A stretch of DNA of 64,000 nucleotides from Aplysia californica. Lineage: Eukaryota; Mollusca; Gastropoda; Aplysiida; Aplysiidae. This document shows, in pieces, positions 11,901 to 25,400 of this stretch (the stretch's first letter is position 1; every line of letters begins with the position of its first letter). The stretch is taken from contig NW_004797756.1 of the NCBI RefSeq assembly GCF_000002075.1, positions 60,544-124,543 on the forward strand, in the 5' to 3' direction. The notes beneath the pieces are model-generated. The model was not told the origin of the DNA and made no database searches. It saw only the letters and a program-made list of their open reading frames with translations. The position numbers and the translations under genes were made by a program.

Positions 11901-14900
11901 AATAGCAAAGCATTCAGGTCATTTATAAGTGGGCGGAATGTCCATGTTTCTCTTAAAGGGCAATACCCTCAGGTCATTTAGACCCTCAGGTCATTTGGAG
12001 ACAAATAAAACGCAAAATGCTCATTCACATCATTTACAGAAGGGCAAACACTCTGGTCATTTACACAACTCTCAGGTCGTTTACAAAATGCTCATGTAAG
12101 AACAGAATGTTCAGGTCATTTACAAATTGCTCTGGCCATATACACAAGGGAAAAACACTTTCATAATGCTCAGGTGATTTATAGAAAGGTAAAATATTCA
12201 GGTTACTTTTATAGAAAGTGAAGAATCCAGGACTTTCTTATTTTCTTAACAAGCGCCATGTCTCATTTGGTATTTTTTTAGTTGGCCGAAGGTCTGATCA
12301 ACAATACACCGTTGACAAACATTTTTTTCCAAAGATGGCTCTGAAGTATAATCAGAAACAAGCCATAACCTACTTTGATGTAACAAGACAGCATGCAGTT
12401 TACCTGTGTTTCCCACAGAGCAACGGAAGCCATGTGTGTACTTGGACGTCCTCATGTCAAGAAACCTGTGCAAATATCTTAAAATCAATAGAAAAAAACA
12501 AAAACCCAACAACTTTGGGCTACATCTTCATCGATTCTTCAATTGTTATTTTACTCAGAGTTGAAGAAAGGTTCATAAACAAAACATGGTGGAGAACAAA
12601 TGGTAAGGTTATTGGGCTCGTCACTCAAATATCATGAGTTCAAATCCCAGAGAGCCCCGTCATATTATCTTTGGGAAAGGAACTTTACACAAATTTGCCT
12701 CCCTTCACCCAAGAGGGAAAAGGTATCTAACTTAATCATCTGCTTGCTCCATATGCTTCCTGGGGAAGCCGAGAATGTTTCAGAGTCTTCTAGGGTCTCC
12801 TGGTGCAATAATAACTGTCAATTGTACAGAGCGTGTTAACCGACATGGATATGCACAATATAAATGCAATAACTAATCCTAATCATAATTATGACATCAT
12901 GAAAAAAAACCTCCAGACAAACAAAATTGTTAATGTTTCTTTTTCATAGTACCCTGTGTGTTTTTGTTTTAGTAAGGTTTTAGGGCGCTCACAACTACAA
13001 AAGGTCATATGAGTGCCAAGGGGTGGATGTCAACAGAGAAGTCCTAACGGGGAATCAGGCTTACTCTGCTCACCTCTCTAGCCTCAACAGCACAAAGTCT
13101 GCTTCGACTATCAAGGCACCCCAGAAATAGCAGTTCACAAGAGAGAAACAAACATACAAAAGAAATAGAGGAAAATGACAACAGTAAAGATGAAGAAAGA
13201 AAAAGCAGCAGCTCCCCTATGTTGTTCCGGCACAGTATGAGCATGACAATGATAAGTCAGCCCATTTACAATTCTACTGTACATAAGAACATGTTAAAGT
13301 CCCTTCTTTGGTCATAGTACCCTGAATCGGTACAGTGGCTGTGAAACTGAAATAAAACTGAAAATATGAAAGACTTCAGGCTTACAGTAAAAGTGGCACT
13401 AACACAGAGAAAAACAAACTACTATACTGATTTTAGACTTCAAAGCTTAAGAGTCAAGAAAGATGGTAGAAACCTGTCTGGCTGTACAACAGAAGTCAAA
13501 AATAGGAGTTTGCACTGCTAAACATGGTACTTGGCAAATTAAACTCTCATTCAATGTGCGACAAAATAAATTGTCATTGAATGTTGGGCAGAGAGTTTCA
13601 ACGCGTAAGAAAAATGTTCATAGTTCATAGCACAAAATAAGGATGCATGTTCATAGGTAATAAAGAAACACCGTTACCTCAGAGTGGCTTCAGTGGTTGC
13701 CATAGCAACAAGTGAAGACGGAGCTGGTAGAGCAGTAAGGGCGACGACTGGAGCATACTTGGGCGACTCTAGCTGACTGACTGAGACTCCAGTGTAAGGG
13801 TCCCAGACCTAGCGTAGGAAAACACAGTACAGTTTAGTCACTAAGACAGCTGGCTGGATGGTCAAACAGATAGTATGCAGACATTCCCCCCCCCTACCCC
13901 ACCCCTCACCTTTATTTTACAATGATTCCTTAAGTTATGGTATGGATCTGAGGCCCTTTCTGGAAATGTGATGAAAAATGCGGAACTTCCTAATGGATAC
14001 TGTTCATTGGTTGGGGTGATTGTCTGATAAATCTATCATTCAAGTGCCTCTTCAGAGCAAATGATGAGTTTCCCATGAGTTTATGACAAACATTTCCTCC
14101 TCTTCTTCCTCCTACCACTACTACTACAAAATGGCTTTTGTGTCCTCCTCCACCATCTCCTACTACTACTTATTGTCTCATTATAATAACAACAAAGATA
14201 ATACTAATGAAAATGATTTGTTGATGATAATAATGATAATAATAAAAAAGATAAAAATAATCATAACAGTCTGATGAAGAATTAGATTGTTTTCTTTACT
14301 CTCGTAGATCTTTTCTCTCTGATACTTCAATAATTCATGGTGTCACAGCACTGGACTATTTTTAGCCCTCACTTCCCTCTAGTCCAGGTAATACAGGAGT
14401 CCTTGACTCTTCAGGCCCAGCTAATACTGATTAGGTCTGCAATTTTTTGTATTCATTAAAAAAAAAATTCCATACTGCTTTAAAAATAAAAGTTTTAGTA
14501 CTAATATGAAGAATATTTTTCAGAGAAAGTTAAACAGAATATTGTAAAATAAACAATTGGGTTTCAGATGGGTGATGTTCTGTCAGGGAAATGTAAGAGA
14601 CTGGGGCCAGCAGAACAAAAACTTGTGAAGGAAATATACGTGAGTTGAGCTGTAAGGGGTAAAAGAGAGTACCCGGTACCATAGAAAAATCATCAAAATA
14701 AAGTTAGTTTTCAACTTTAAAGTGTTATGTTCTCTAAAACTGAAAATATTATAACTTTGTGCGGTTTAAGTTCAAGGTTATTTGTATTAAAACAAACTGA
14801 TGGCGCTCATATGACCTTATGCAGTTGCGAGCGCTGTAAAACCTCTACTAAAACAAAAATTTATTGTCTTACGTGTACTGTGCTATCACAAGAAGCCACC

Positions 14901-16142
14901 AGCCTCATGCTCTCCACATACGCCACAGAGAACACTGACTTCTTGTGTCTTGAGTAACAGAACTGACTGGTCTGCCTGCGACAATTTAGAACAAAAAGAC
15001 ACCAAGTTATTGCTAATAGTCTAACTCAGAAAAAAAAAAAAAATTTGGGGAGGGGAGAGTCAGTGCACAACAAAATAGAGAGAGTGCATTTCATTTCAAA
15101 GACTGTCCAAGCTTGCAAATAAATGAAAAGAAAAGGCCCTGAAAAGTCCTCCCAACAAAATTCATGCAGTTTTTAAAAAGTTAAAGATTAAAAACAGTAA
15201 CCATTATCATCAGTCATAATAAAATCAATAATGCAACAAAATATGACATAACATAACAATTAACCCTATCTGTACGCTCTGAGGTAATTTTGTACCTCCA
15301 GGGTTGTATTCTTCACATTTTAGAATGCTTCTAGTACGAAGATCTCTGAAACTTTCAGTATTTCTCAAAAAATCATTTTGACGGACTGCTATGCAAAGCG
15401 TACGGATCGGATTAATGAGTAAATTTCCTCTTTGAAAAGTAGTGGCACAGAGATCCCCACGTCGTACTGATACAAGAGTAAAACACGACATACGGATATG
15501 GTTAACAATGTATCAAAACCAAACAAAACCAAACACAAACACTATTAGAGCTAAATCAAATCATTTTCCTTAATCCATCTCCTCTTCACTCTGAATCAGA
15601 TGATCTTGAGGGTGAAAGACTGGCAACAGAAAACCCAGAGTGTTCTCTTACTTTTTCAAACCATCCCTGCTTGCAAACATAATTATCAAGAGAGCGACAT
15701 ATATCGACACAAAATCAGGCTGACTAAAGCTGCCCTGTTTTCAAAATATTAAAGACAAGATGCAAAAAATAAGTTCAACAAGAAACCCACGTCATCTCTT
15801 CAACTGACTGAATTGCCTTAGATTTAGAAGATATTTAACATTAAAAATCAATTCACAAAAACTCCAAAGGGAGTGACCACTTACTTTCTCGAACCGTCCC
15901 CGCAGCAGTTGATGGACCACAACCTGACCGTCTTGTCTTTGCTGGCAGAGATGAAGCAGTTCTCCGTGTCCATCGTGTAGATTGAGCGGATGCTGCTCGT
16001 ATGACCTGGCCAGATGACGTGGTGCAATAGTAATAACAACGATCAAAATAATAATCATAACAGTAAATAAAAATATCAATTAAAAGAGTATTTACAATAA
16101 TAATAATAATAAAAAGGAAAAATAATGATATAGCCATCTCCG

Positions 16143-16174
<32 letters not shown>

Positions 16175-16447
16175 CCACCCTCTCTTTCTCACATTCCTTC
16201 TCTCTCTCTTCTTCTTCTATCCCTCCCCCCAATCCCCAAATCCCCCTCCTTTTCTCCCACAGGAATCATCCAGATTAAGAGAAAGTTTAAAATAATAACA
16301 AAGCAAAAGAAAAGAGGAGAAAAAATAAAGTCATCAGCAACAGAATAAAACAAAACATAAAATTCATCAAAAGAGATGTTGTCTAACCTGTGTACGTCTG
16401 CAGTTCAATCTGCATGAAGTTGAACATTGTGTCTCTTTCATGTAACC
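8962..16447 (-). CDS. WDR81: WDR81 exons 21-28: seven-bladed WD40 propeller
   Basis: Residues about 1820-2135. Blade-like segments in order: [15 protein letters not shown] (exon 22); [10 protein letters not shown] then STVHVWDP across exons 23/24; [15 protein letters not shown] across exons 24/25; [18 protein letters not shown] (exon 26); [20 protein letters not shown] and [17 protein letters not shown] (exon 27); [17 protein letters not shown] and stop (exon 28), which matches the human C-terminus LLLGSDNGVIRLLA. Exons 21 (60 nt) and 25 (62 nt) are small but phase-compatible on both sides. SINE-like copies lie within about 25 nt of the donors of exons 23 and 27. Confidence 0.92.
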
Positions 16448-19400
16448 CTGTGAAAAGAGAATTAGACAAAGAGTTTTTAAAATAGCTAGCTTCAATTTTA
16501 AGAAATTATCTTGCATACATATATGAAATTAATTTCTATTTTGACAGCTTGTTTCATTTGAGGGGGAAAAAATTAGAACAAACACAAATTAAAGTTTAGA
16601 ACAACCCTAACTAAAGTGATCTCATTTTTCAAATTCTTCTTCCTCTTTAATTCTTTGTTGCAAATGAAACTTGATTTTAAAAGCAATTCTGAAATCTTCC
16701 AAAAAAAAGATAAGTCTTGCCACAAACTATGAATAGACACACGAGTCACGTTCTAAGAGTCCTCTCATCCAAATGCCTACAAAAAAGCAATGAAATTTGG
16801 GCCTCAGAGTGATGTAAAAATAAATCTATACCAAAGGCAAAGGTCTTACTGGCAGTAACTGTAAACTTTACTAGTCGCTTTCTACCATAATTGAAACTAG
16901 TGCTACAGGTGGGTTTGAGTTCAAAACATTAGAAACTGTGATTCTCCTTAACATTAACTGAGACAAATAGCATACTATTCTTCTGTGTTTTGCTTCAGTA
17001 AGGACGACCTTAAAAAGTTTGTACTAGTTGTCCAGTTCAGTACCATAACCAACCTGCCATCATGCTAGGTACTCAACAACTTTCCATTATAACCACTGAA
17101 CAGAGGAAAAATGAAATAATCAGGATGACGGTAGCAAGGAAACTTCCTTACCAAGTTCTCGCTCCCAGTAGGCTAACCAATTTCCACGCAAATGTCGCGC
17201 CTGGTTTTGTTCCATTTCCGACCTGTTAGAAAAAAACAAGCCAAAAAATACAAAGACCATGTAAAAGAATGAACTACAGAAAAGTTCTAAAGCATATTGC
17301 ATGAGTTTGAAATATAAGAATTAAAATTTAGTACAAAAGTATTGAAGGTGCCATGACATCCTAATAAACCTTGAGCAAGAACAGCTAAAAACAAAATAAC
17401 ATAAGACAACGGGAAATGTCAGCTACATCAAACAGTATCTGAAGGAGGGCAAACAGGCAAACAGTAATACGATGAAATGAGAGGTTCACTGAATTTCTCA
17501 TTTAAAAAATGGACAGTGCAAAACTAAATAAAATAAAGTCACTTCCAAGTTTTAAAGAGTTTCTGAGACAAAACAAAAGAGGTACAAAAAAAAAAGCAAC
17601 TCACGATCTGAGGTCCTCCAGGTGAATGGAAAGTATCCCAGAGTGCTTGTAGCCACGACCAAACTGACCGACCTCCGGCTGAGTTGGGGTGCTGGCAGGT
17701 GTCTCATTCAGCTGGATCCTGTTGCCAACTACAGCTACGTTTTTCCCGATGCCGCTGACAACCCCTTTATCATCCAACGGGGACTGCAGGTCATCTGTGA
17801 AAAAGTAACAAGCTTTTAGTTGTTGTCCTTTGTTTGTTAAGGTAACAGTCTGAGCTGGATCAAGAGTAAAGAAAAGCACGTCCACACAATGATGGTAATT
17901 TAGTACAAGGGGAAAAAGTCAGACAAGACAGACAGAAGTAACTAACAGAAAGAAAAATGGTGGTGGCACCCTGTAACTTGACATGGCCATAAGGGTACCC
18001 CAAAAAAGCCCCAATAAAGCATGCAAAAAAGCTCCCATTTCAACATTGTGCAGTTATTTAAGAGGCAAGACCTCTGAATTCAAACCTGTCTCATTTCAGC
18101 AAAATTGTGTAATTTGGCATTTGTCAGAGCCTTGCATCCAGCCACTGATGTGTGCAAGTAAAAGGATAAACATTTCACTAGAGGGAAATGATTACCTGAG
18201 GAGATTAAAAGGTAATGATGATAGCATGATAGCAGTGAAAAAATGTATTTTCTTATCCACTTTGGCAATGAAATTCATTTAAAAACTACACACAGTTTGT
18301 CCCACTCACCCTCCTCCTTACTTTCTCTCTCGTTTTGAAACCTTTTCCTCGACAACTCAATCACTCACTCAAAAATGTGTATAATATAAAAAACAAACGA
18401 AATACCTTTCAAATTCACAAAGCTACCTCTAAGAGACAGCAAACATGTTTATCAATACAATAATCTTAACTGCACTGACTGAGACAAAATGACAAATATG
18501 TGAGAAAATAATCACTTTTAACAGTGGCACTCTCTGAGGCTGTTGTTGTTGGTGTGAGATCCTCCATCGCGGGGCAGCCAGAATCAGTCTCTCTGTCGTG
18601 CTGTGAGCAGAGCTGCCTGATCAGGTCATCGTTGTGTAGGTGTTCCTCCATGTGGATGCTGGGACAAGACGAACAGGATTTTGTTAAGTAGGAGAAATAG
18701 TGAACATTAAATTTTGTTTGAAAGATGTCAAGACAAAGGGGGTTTTCTTAACACTTTCCCTACTGCGAGGTGGCCCTGCTAGACCGAGATCCGCAAAATA
18801 CGCCTCGAGTGGCTCGCTATCTATTCCAATCCAGTAATGAAAGGACACGAAATTCTCGGCCGATTCACGTTTTCAAAATAATAGAATAGACTTCCTGTTA
18901 GCAGGTACGAAAGAAAATATAGCACTGAGAGACAATTTTTAGTCATGTCAGGGCTTTTTTTTTATCCCCTTCGAAACGTGAAAAAGAGAAAAAAGCGCTC
19001 CCCTGACTTCAGTATATGTCTCATATTTTCACTTCTATATTAGGTACACATACATAACTTTCAGTATTTCTTTGCATTACATGAATCAACCTACCTGGGA
19101 AGTTTGAATGATGCTGTTGTTGTACATTTTTAGATATGACCTCTCAAAGCTGGAAAATTGTTGATTTCATATGACACCTTCGATAATGCATAATAATCAC
19201 TTTTAGAAACCCCAAACTAATATAATTGGATTAAATCTTCAATATTGTATCACCATCTGATAGATTATTTTTTAACCTTCAGTTAGATGTCCAAATGATG
19301 TGGTTTGTGTGTGTTTAGTTGGATGTTTTGACATTTTCCTTTGGTGGGGTAGGGGAGTAAAAATAGGTCAGGGAAAAGCCCTGGGCCAGTGGTGGATTTT

Positions 19401-22400
19401 GGCCTGGTAGGAAAAGAGTTAAACAAGAGTTATTGAAAACTCAAGACAAAAGGGGTTTTGTTAAGCAAGAGTTACTGAAAACATTAAATTTAGTTTGAAA
19501 GATGTCAAGACATCGGGGGTTTTGTTAAGCAAGAGTTACTGAAAACATTAAATTTAGTTTGAAAGATGTCAAGACAAAGGGGGTTTTGTTAAGCAAGAGT
19601 TACTGAAAACATTAAATTTAGTTTGAAAGATGTCAAGACATCGGGGGTTTTGTTAAGCAAGAGTTACTGAAAACATTAAATTTAGTTTGAAAGATGTCAA
19701 GACAAAGGGGGTTTTGTTAAGCAAGAGTTACTGAAAACATTAAATTTAGTTTGAAAGATGTCAAGACAAAGGGGGTTTTGTTAAGCAAGAGTTACTGAAA
19801 ACATTAAATTTAGTTTGAAAGATGTCAAGACAAAGGGGGTTTTGTTAAGCAAGAGTTACTGAAAACATTAAATTTAGTTTGAAAGATGTCAAGACAAAGG
19901 GGGTTTTGTTAAGCAAGAGTTACTGAAAACATTAAATTTAGTTTGAAAGATGTCAACATTCAAGAATACTTTTTACGCAAGAAACAGAGCCACAGCATTG
20001 AGGTAAGTTTTCAATAGATAATTATTTGGGAAACAAAAACTCACATGACGGGACAGCAGATACACAGTGAATCAACAGTTGCGAAAAGAATAAGAACAGC
20101 AACAAAAGGGAACGTGATGAGCTCACAATTAAATAAGCGCAGCTACTCTAGTAGCGGTAAATCAGGGGCACATAATAATAAATATTCGTACTACATAATA
20201 AAACAAAGTACGTTCTCACTCTCAATCACATATTATGGTCAGCTTGATGTGAGAAACAAATTATATCTTTATGCCAAACAAACCATGGCCTTTCAAAAGA
20301 AAATAACAACACTCTTATCATCATACTGTGTATACAAAAATTCAAGACAGTATAAAAGCAGGAAGCAATGTTGCAACTTAATGAAACTACACATACCTGC
20401 CAAAAATTCTGCACAGAGGAATATAACAAGCTTGAGCCAGCTCCGGGCAGAAAACACACTTCAGCTCTTTCCGATTTTTTTCTGAACTGCTCACTTGACT
20501 CTTCGAGTCCACATAATCTTCTGTCGGAAGGAAAAACAACTATATCATTCAGTTCTGACCTGCCTGAGTTGCTTTAGTTCGAAGCCAGACTTCTATGTCT
20601 TGTTCCCATCTTCTGTTAGATCACTTCCTTTTATTCTTGCCTTCTACTTTGTAGAACTAGCAGGCACAAATATCTAAGTAATATTTCCTTATAGAACGAT
20701 CTCGGCATGCTTTTCTGTCTTCACAGTCCCCAAAACAGACATTTGTGGTGTAGTGATTAGGCACTTTATTATCACACACAGAAGACCCGAGTTCTATTTC
20801 CTCAAACAAATAATTTTAATCGAGTATCTCAATCTTTCTATTGGGACGTTGCATCCCTCTCGGTCCAGGTTGACCCTGACAGGCAGAGTAAAAACCCACT
20901 ACCTAAATGATCTAAATCGTGTTGATAGAGTAAAACATCTACATTTTTGTCTAAGTGGTCCCTATGAGCTCTGACTTTGAAATAGCCGGGGCCTAGCAAG
21001 TTGTTAAACTCTTGTGTAATGGAAGAGAAGCAAAATTACCACAAACCAAGACAGTTGATACCCAAAGTCCCATAAAAAGTGTGGTGTAAGTGAACCTTTA
21101 GACATGTAAAGTGAATGCACCTTTAGAATAGAACATGTAGAGTGAACGCACCTTTAGAATAGTCATTGTAACATAGGCCTAACAGACATATCATGTGACT
21201 GACACTCACGTGACTTCGGGCAAGGGCGAGAGTAAACTGACTCGCTGAAACCAAAACAAGTAACATCGGCTGATCAAGAACTAGCAGAAGACCAATAGGT
21301 GGGGCCCCACCAACATCAACTATATCTAGATCTACTACCGCAAGACTCAAGACTCAAAAAGTAAGTCATATAATATAACAAAAAGCATCTCATTAATTCC
21401 AGAGAATTATAAGTAAGTCATCTTTTTAAAGTATCTACCTTTCTCATCTATAATTCCTATTGAGCTGAGACTATGCATTTTGCTGAGACGTCTTAAGGGG
21501 GGAGACTTCAGGTTGCGTAGATCAACAGGAGATCCAATCTTGTATTGGTGGGTCAGATCATCCATTTTGATAGTCAGATATGATTCATCAGAGCCACAAA
21601 AGTCCTCCTCTGGAAGGATAGAAGGAAATTAGTGTGTCAACAATGTGTTAAATGTACATCCAAGAAAAGCAAATATTGAACGATAAATCCTCACCATTGC
21701 CTTTCTCACCCTGGATCAGGGAATATGCCACCGACAAACACTTTTCCCTATCCTGGGATAGCTTTTTGCTAGTTATTCAACGTTCTTCCATTTTTCTGTA
21801 CAGCATTCTCTATTACTCTCCTCCAGGTACCGCTTAGCCTTCCCGTTGATCTCTTACCATTAGGATCCCAGTCCAATATATGACAATAGTGAATTTTCAA
21901 AACTAGTTTGAAGCCAGGCAACTTCTTGACCGTCTTTCCAAATTATTCTGAAAGGATTACCTGCTATTTGTCATTGTACAAACATTCTTTTTTTAAATTA
22001 CATTTTTTAAAACATGTATGTTCAATGCCACCTATACGGTTTAGGTGAAATAACGATTCCCAGTGTATCAACCAATATTCCACTGGTACTCAATTTGTGG
22101 GTCACCCAAATTGTCTTGTTGCTATTATTGACCAAAAACAAAAAAATTGTGTTTTGTTTTGTCAAATGACAGATTCATCAAAGAAACAGATGAAGATGGC
22201 CAATGATTGTTAAGGAGAAAAATGGCAATCCTAGTCCTACACTGTGCCATTATAATGTAAACAAAATATCTAAGGGAGGAAATGGGAACTGGCCATATGT
22301 ACAAGTGATTGTCTTATACTTGTTGGTGGCCATTAGAGCAGGTCGAGCTTTGTAATATTACCTTTTTCCTTTCCAGCTTTCGACTTTTCCACTGGGATAG

Positions 22401-25400
22401 TTTCTGACAGTTGGAAGGTTTGCCCATGGAGAGAGCTGAACGTGTCAAACAGGCGCAGCATAATGCTGTTCAGGTATTTCCTCGTGTTCTCAAACCCCAG
22501 ACGGAGCCCCAAGGTGTACATGAGATCAATGAGCTTGTGGCACAGGACAAACCTCGAAAGGGCCCCAGATGGAAAACTCAGTTGAGGGGAGATAATGAGA
22601 GACAGGACAGGACTTATACAGTTGTTGATAAAGCTGTCCTGAAAATAGAAATGCAAATTATTTAACTTGCTGCATGAACCGAAGGAAGGAAATGGAGATA
22701 CGGTAAAAGGGTATAAAAGCTAGTAACAATGTTCAACTTCCCCTTTCAATTGGCACTCGCAAAAAAGAGGAGAAACAACTGTCAGGAGAAGGAAATTTGC
22801 TATTGTATATTTAAGCACTTCTCTTCTTACTGCATCATAGAACAGGGAGTTTTACGTTGATAAAATATTTTTTTAAATGGAAGGAAATCAGTTGGGGCTT
22901 AATATCAAGGAAGAGGCAAAGGAAAAGTCAAGATAGCCAAAGACATACTATGTGAAGAACACTACTATTTCATTTCAAGTTGCATAGGCCTTATTCCGGG
23001 AGGATGTTTGAAATACTTTTTTACTTTTGATGCTGCTTCATAGTAGCCTCACCTCCAGTAAGTTCATGAGGGTAGTGTCCGAGATGTATGGGACAAGAAA
23101 TGCCAACAAAACAACAGAAGCGATGAGTCCACTCTCAGCTCTTGAGGACAGACGCTTCTGTGCCAGGGTAATCTGTAACAGAAAACATCAGCTAACAAAG
23201 ACAACCTTTATTCATTTAATAGTTAAACAATTTTTTCCTGGTCATGAAAATCAGCCCAACAAAAAGACTTCTTTAAAATGAACAACTCAAGCCTGTTCAT
23301 TTCATATTCTTTCTTCCTCACTTCTATATTTCTTACATTTTATTTCTTTAAGTATTCTGAATAAGTTTTTACCCTCACTCTCTTTTCTAAAGAATAAGCA
23401 AGGAACAAAATGTCAAGGCATAAGTTGAGCATGTGCACACAACCATATAGATAATAATAACAATACTTCATTACTTAAACATCATAGTTCAGTACAAAGG
23501 ACTCAGAAAATTTAAGAATACATTTTTAAAATTGTTAGAATTCCCACATTCTTACCTCTAACAATTCGAAGAAAACGCAAATTAGTCAAATGCCTCTCTT
23601 TCATTTGAGAAAGAGGGAGAAGGATGATGGAGCGATATCATGCATAGGTCTGGTCCACATAGCCAAAATGTTTACTGCTTCAGATGTGTCCTTTTAAGTA
23701 AAGCACAAATAGATCTACGGCCTCTAAAAGATATTTACTCTGTTCAGTTATGAAGAATGTAGCAGAGGTGAAACAGAAGTGATCAAACCATTATACATGA
23801 ATATAATATGTGAGGCAGCGTGGTGGAATCAGGCTCTCGTCAAAATAATCAAAGTGAAGAAAATTGCATTTTTCCACAGATTTGTGAATTTTCATCAAAT
23901 TTGTGTTTTTTGGCTCAACACCTTTCATGCCCTTTAAAGAACAAATTTCAGTGTGGATTTTTCTGAAATACGTTGATTAAAGGCACAAAAAATATAAATT
24001 TTCAGTTACCACGGACTCTAAAACTAAGGAAATAACTATTCTTTTGCAGCCATTTTCTCACTAATTTTACCTCTGAAAACAGGTGACCCCAACCTCCTTC
24101 ATTTGCAAGTATCTCGACTTATATTCAATATAAATGGATATTTTTAAAAATGTAAATAAAGGCAACTGAACAAGCTTTGAGATGATACCAATAACTCTAC
24201 ATGCCCAAAAATTGACGAGAGCCTGATTCCACCACGCTGCCTCACATATACAAATATCAGAAGAGAATAATCTTTCTGCTAATCCCAAAGTTGCATGTGA
24301 ACAGAGTGTCCTTTTACACATTGTGTGATTAGTCAGAAACTCACAAAAGATGGAAAGTAAACTACAGGTCCTGCCTCTATAAAAAACATTTTGGAGTTGA
24401 AAAAGCCACCAAATCCATACAACACTATAGCCACATTAAAGAGAAAATATTAAAGATGAAAACAACCCACTACACTCACCATATCCATGATATTTGGCAA
24501 ACACTGAATCAGAATGACTTGTTCTCCATACAGTACTATAGTGAACCCAATGCACTCCAGAACTTTGTTGGCATTCCTGTCTCCCACAATGAGTCGAGAT
24601 GTCTTGATCAGCTTGTCAGTTGCTTCGGTAGGAAAAAAAAGCAATGTGCCAAAAATAAGTTTGAGAATTTTCTGAAGTAAAATGTATATCTAAAACGACA
24701 CAGTCAAACTAAAATGTGTGATTACAAGTAGGCCAAAAATCTGACAGGCTAAAGCAGCACCCATTACCAAACAGAATTTTGTAAGAACAAACTTCAACCT
24801 CAAATGAGCATCATCAAGATCATGCTCCCCCCCCCCCCCCCCAAAAACAACAAACAATACACACAAACAAACAAAAAAAAAAAAAAAAAAAAACAACCCC
24901 CCCCCCCCCCCCCCCAAAAAAAAAGAAAGTTTTAACTGAAAATTAATTGTGAAAGGAATGGAAATGGCTGGGATAAAAGGATATTCTATTCTGTTTCCAA
25001 GTGGGGATTGTGTCAATAAAATGGAAATAACATTCTAACCAGGAGAGTTGCGAAACTTTAAGCCATTAAGCCATAAAACAAACACTCATATTATTGTTTG
25101 AAAGACATTATGTTTTTGTTATACCTAACTTTACAGAATATTTAGGTACTTTAACTAAACAGAGGACATGAGTTTAACAGTTGACAGTACAGAATTTAGT
25201 TATATCCCAATTTCATTTGCAAAATTGAATTCAAATCTGTTGTGGTAATAATAATATTAATTTCCTCACCACTGCCCTCCATAAACTGCAGTTGATCATG
25301 ACCCAGGTAGCAAAGGGCCAGCATGCGGACGAGGTTCCGAGACAAGAACTTAGTGGCAAGCACTGGGCCGAGCTTGTGTGACAACCATTTAACCGAGTCT

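Noticed and set aside
19423-19960. CRISPR-like regular array
   Set aside because: The whole 64-bp unit repeats without unique spacers, in an animal intron.
20748-20830. Functional tRNA gene
   Set aside because: A and B boxes are present but no cloverleaf closes, and the segment recurs as a SINE.
24690-25016. Minus-strand frame with Gly and Phe runs
   Set aside because: Homopolymer C and A runs, not coding.
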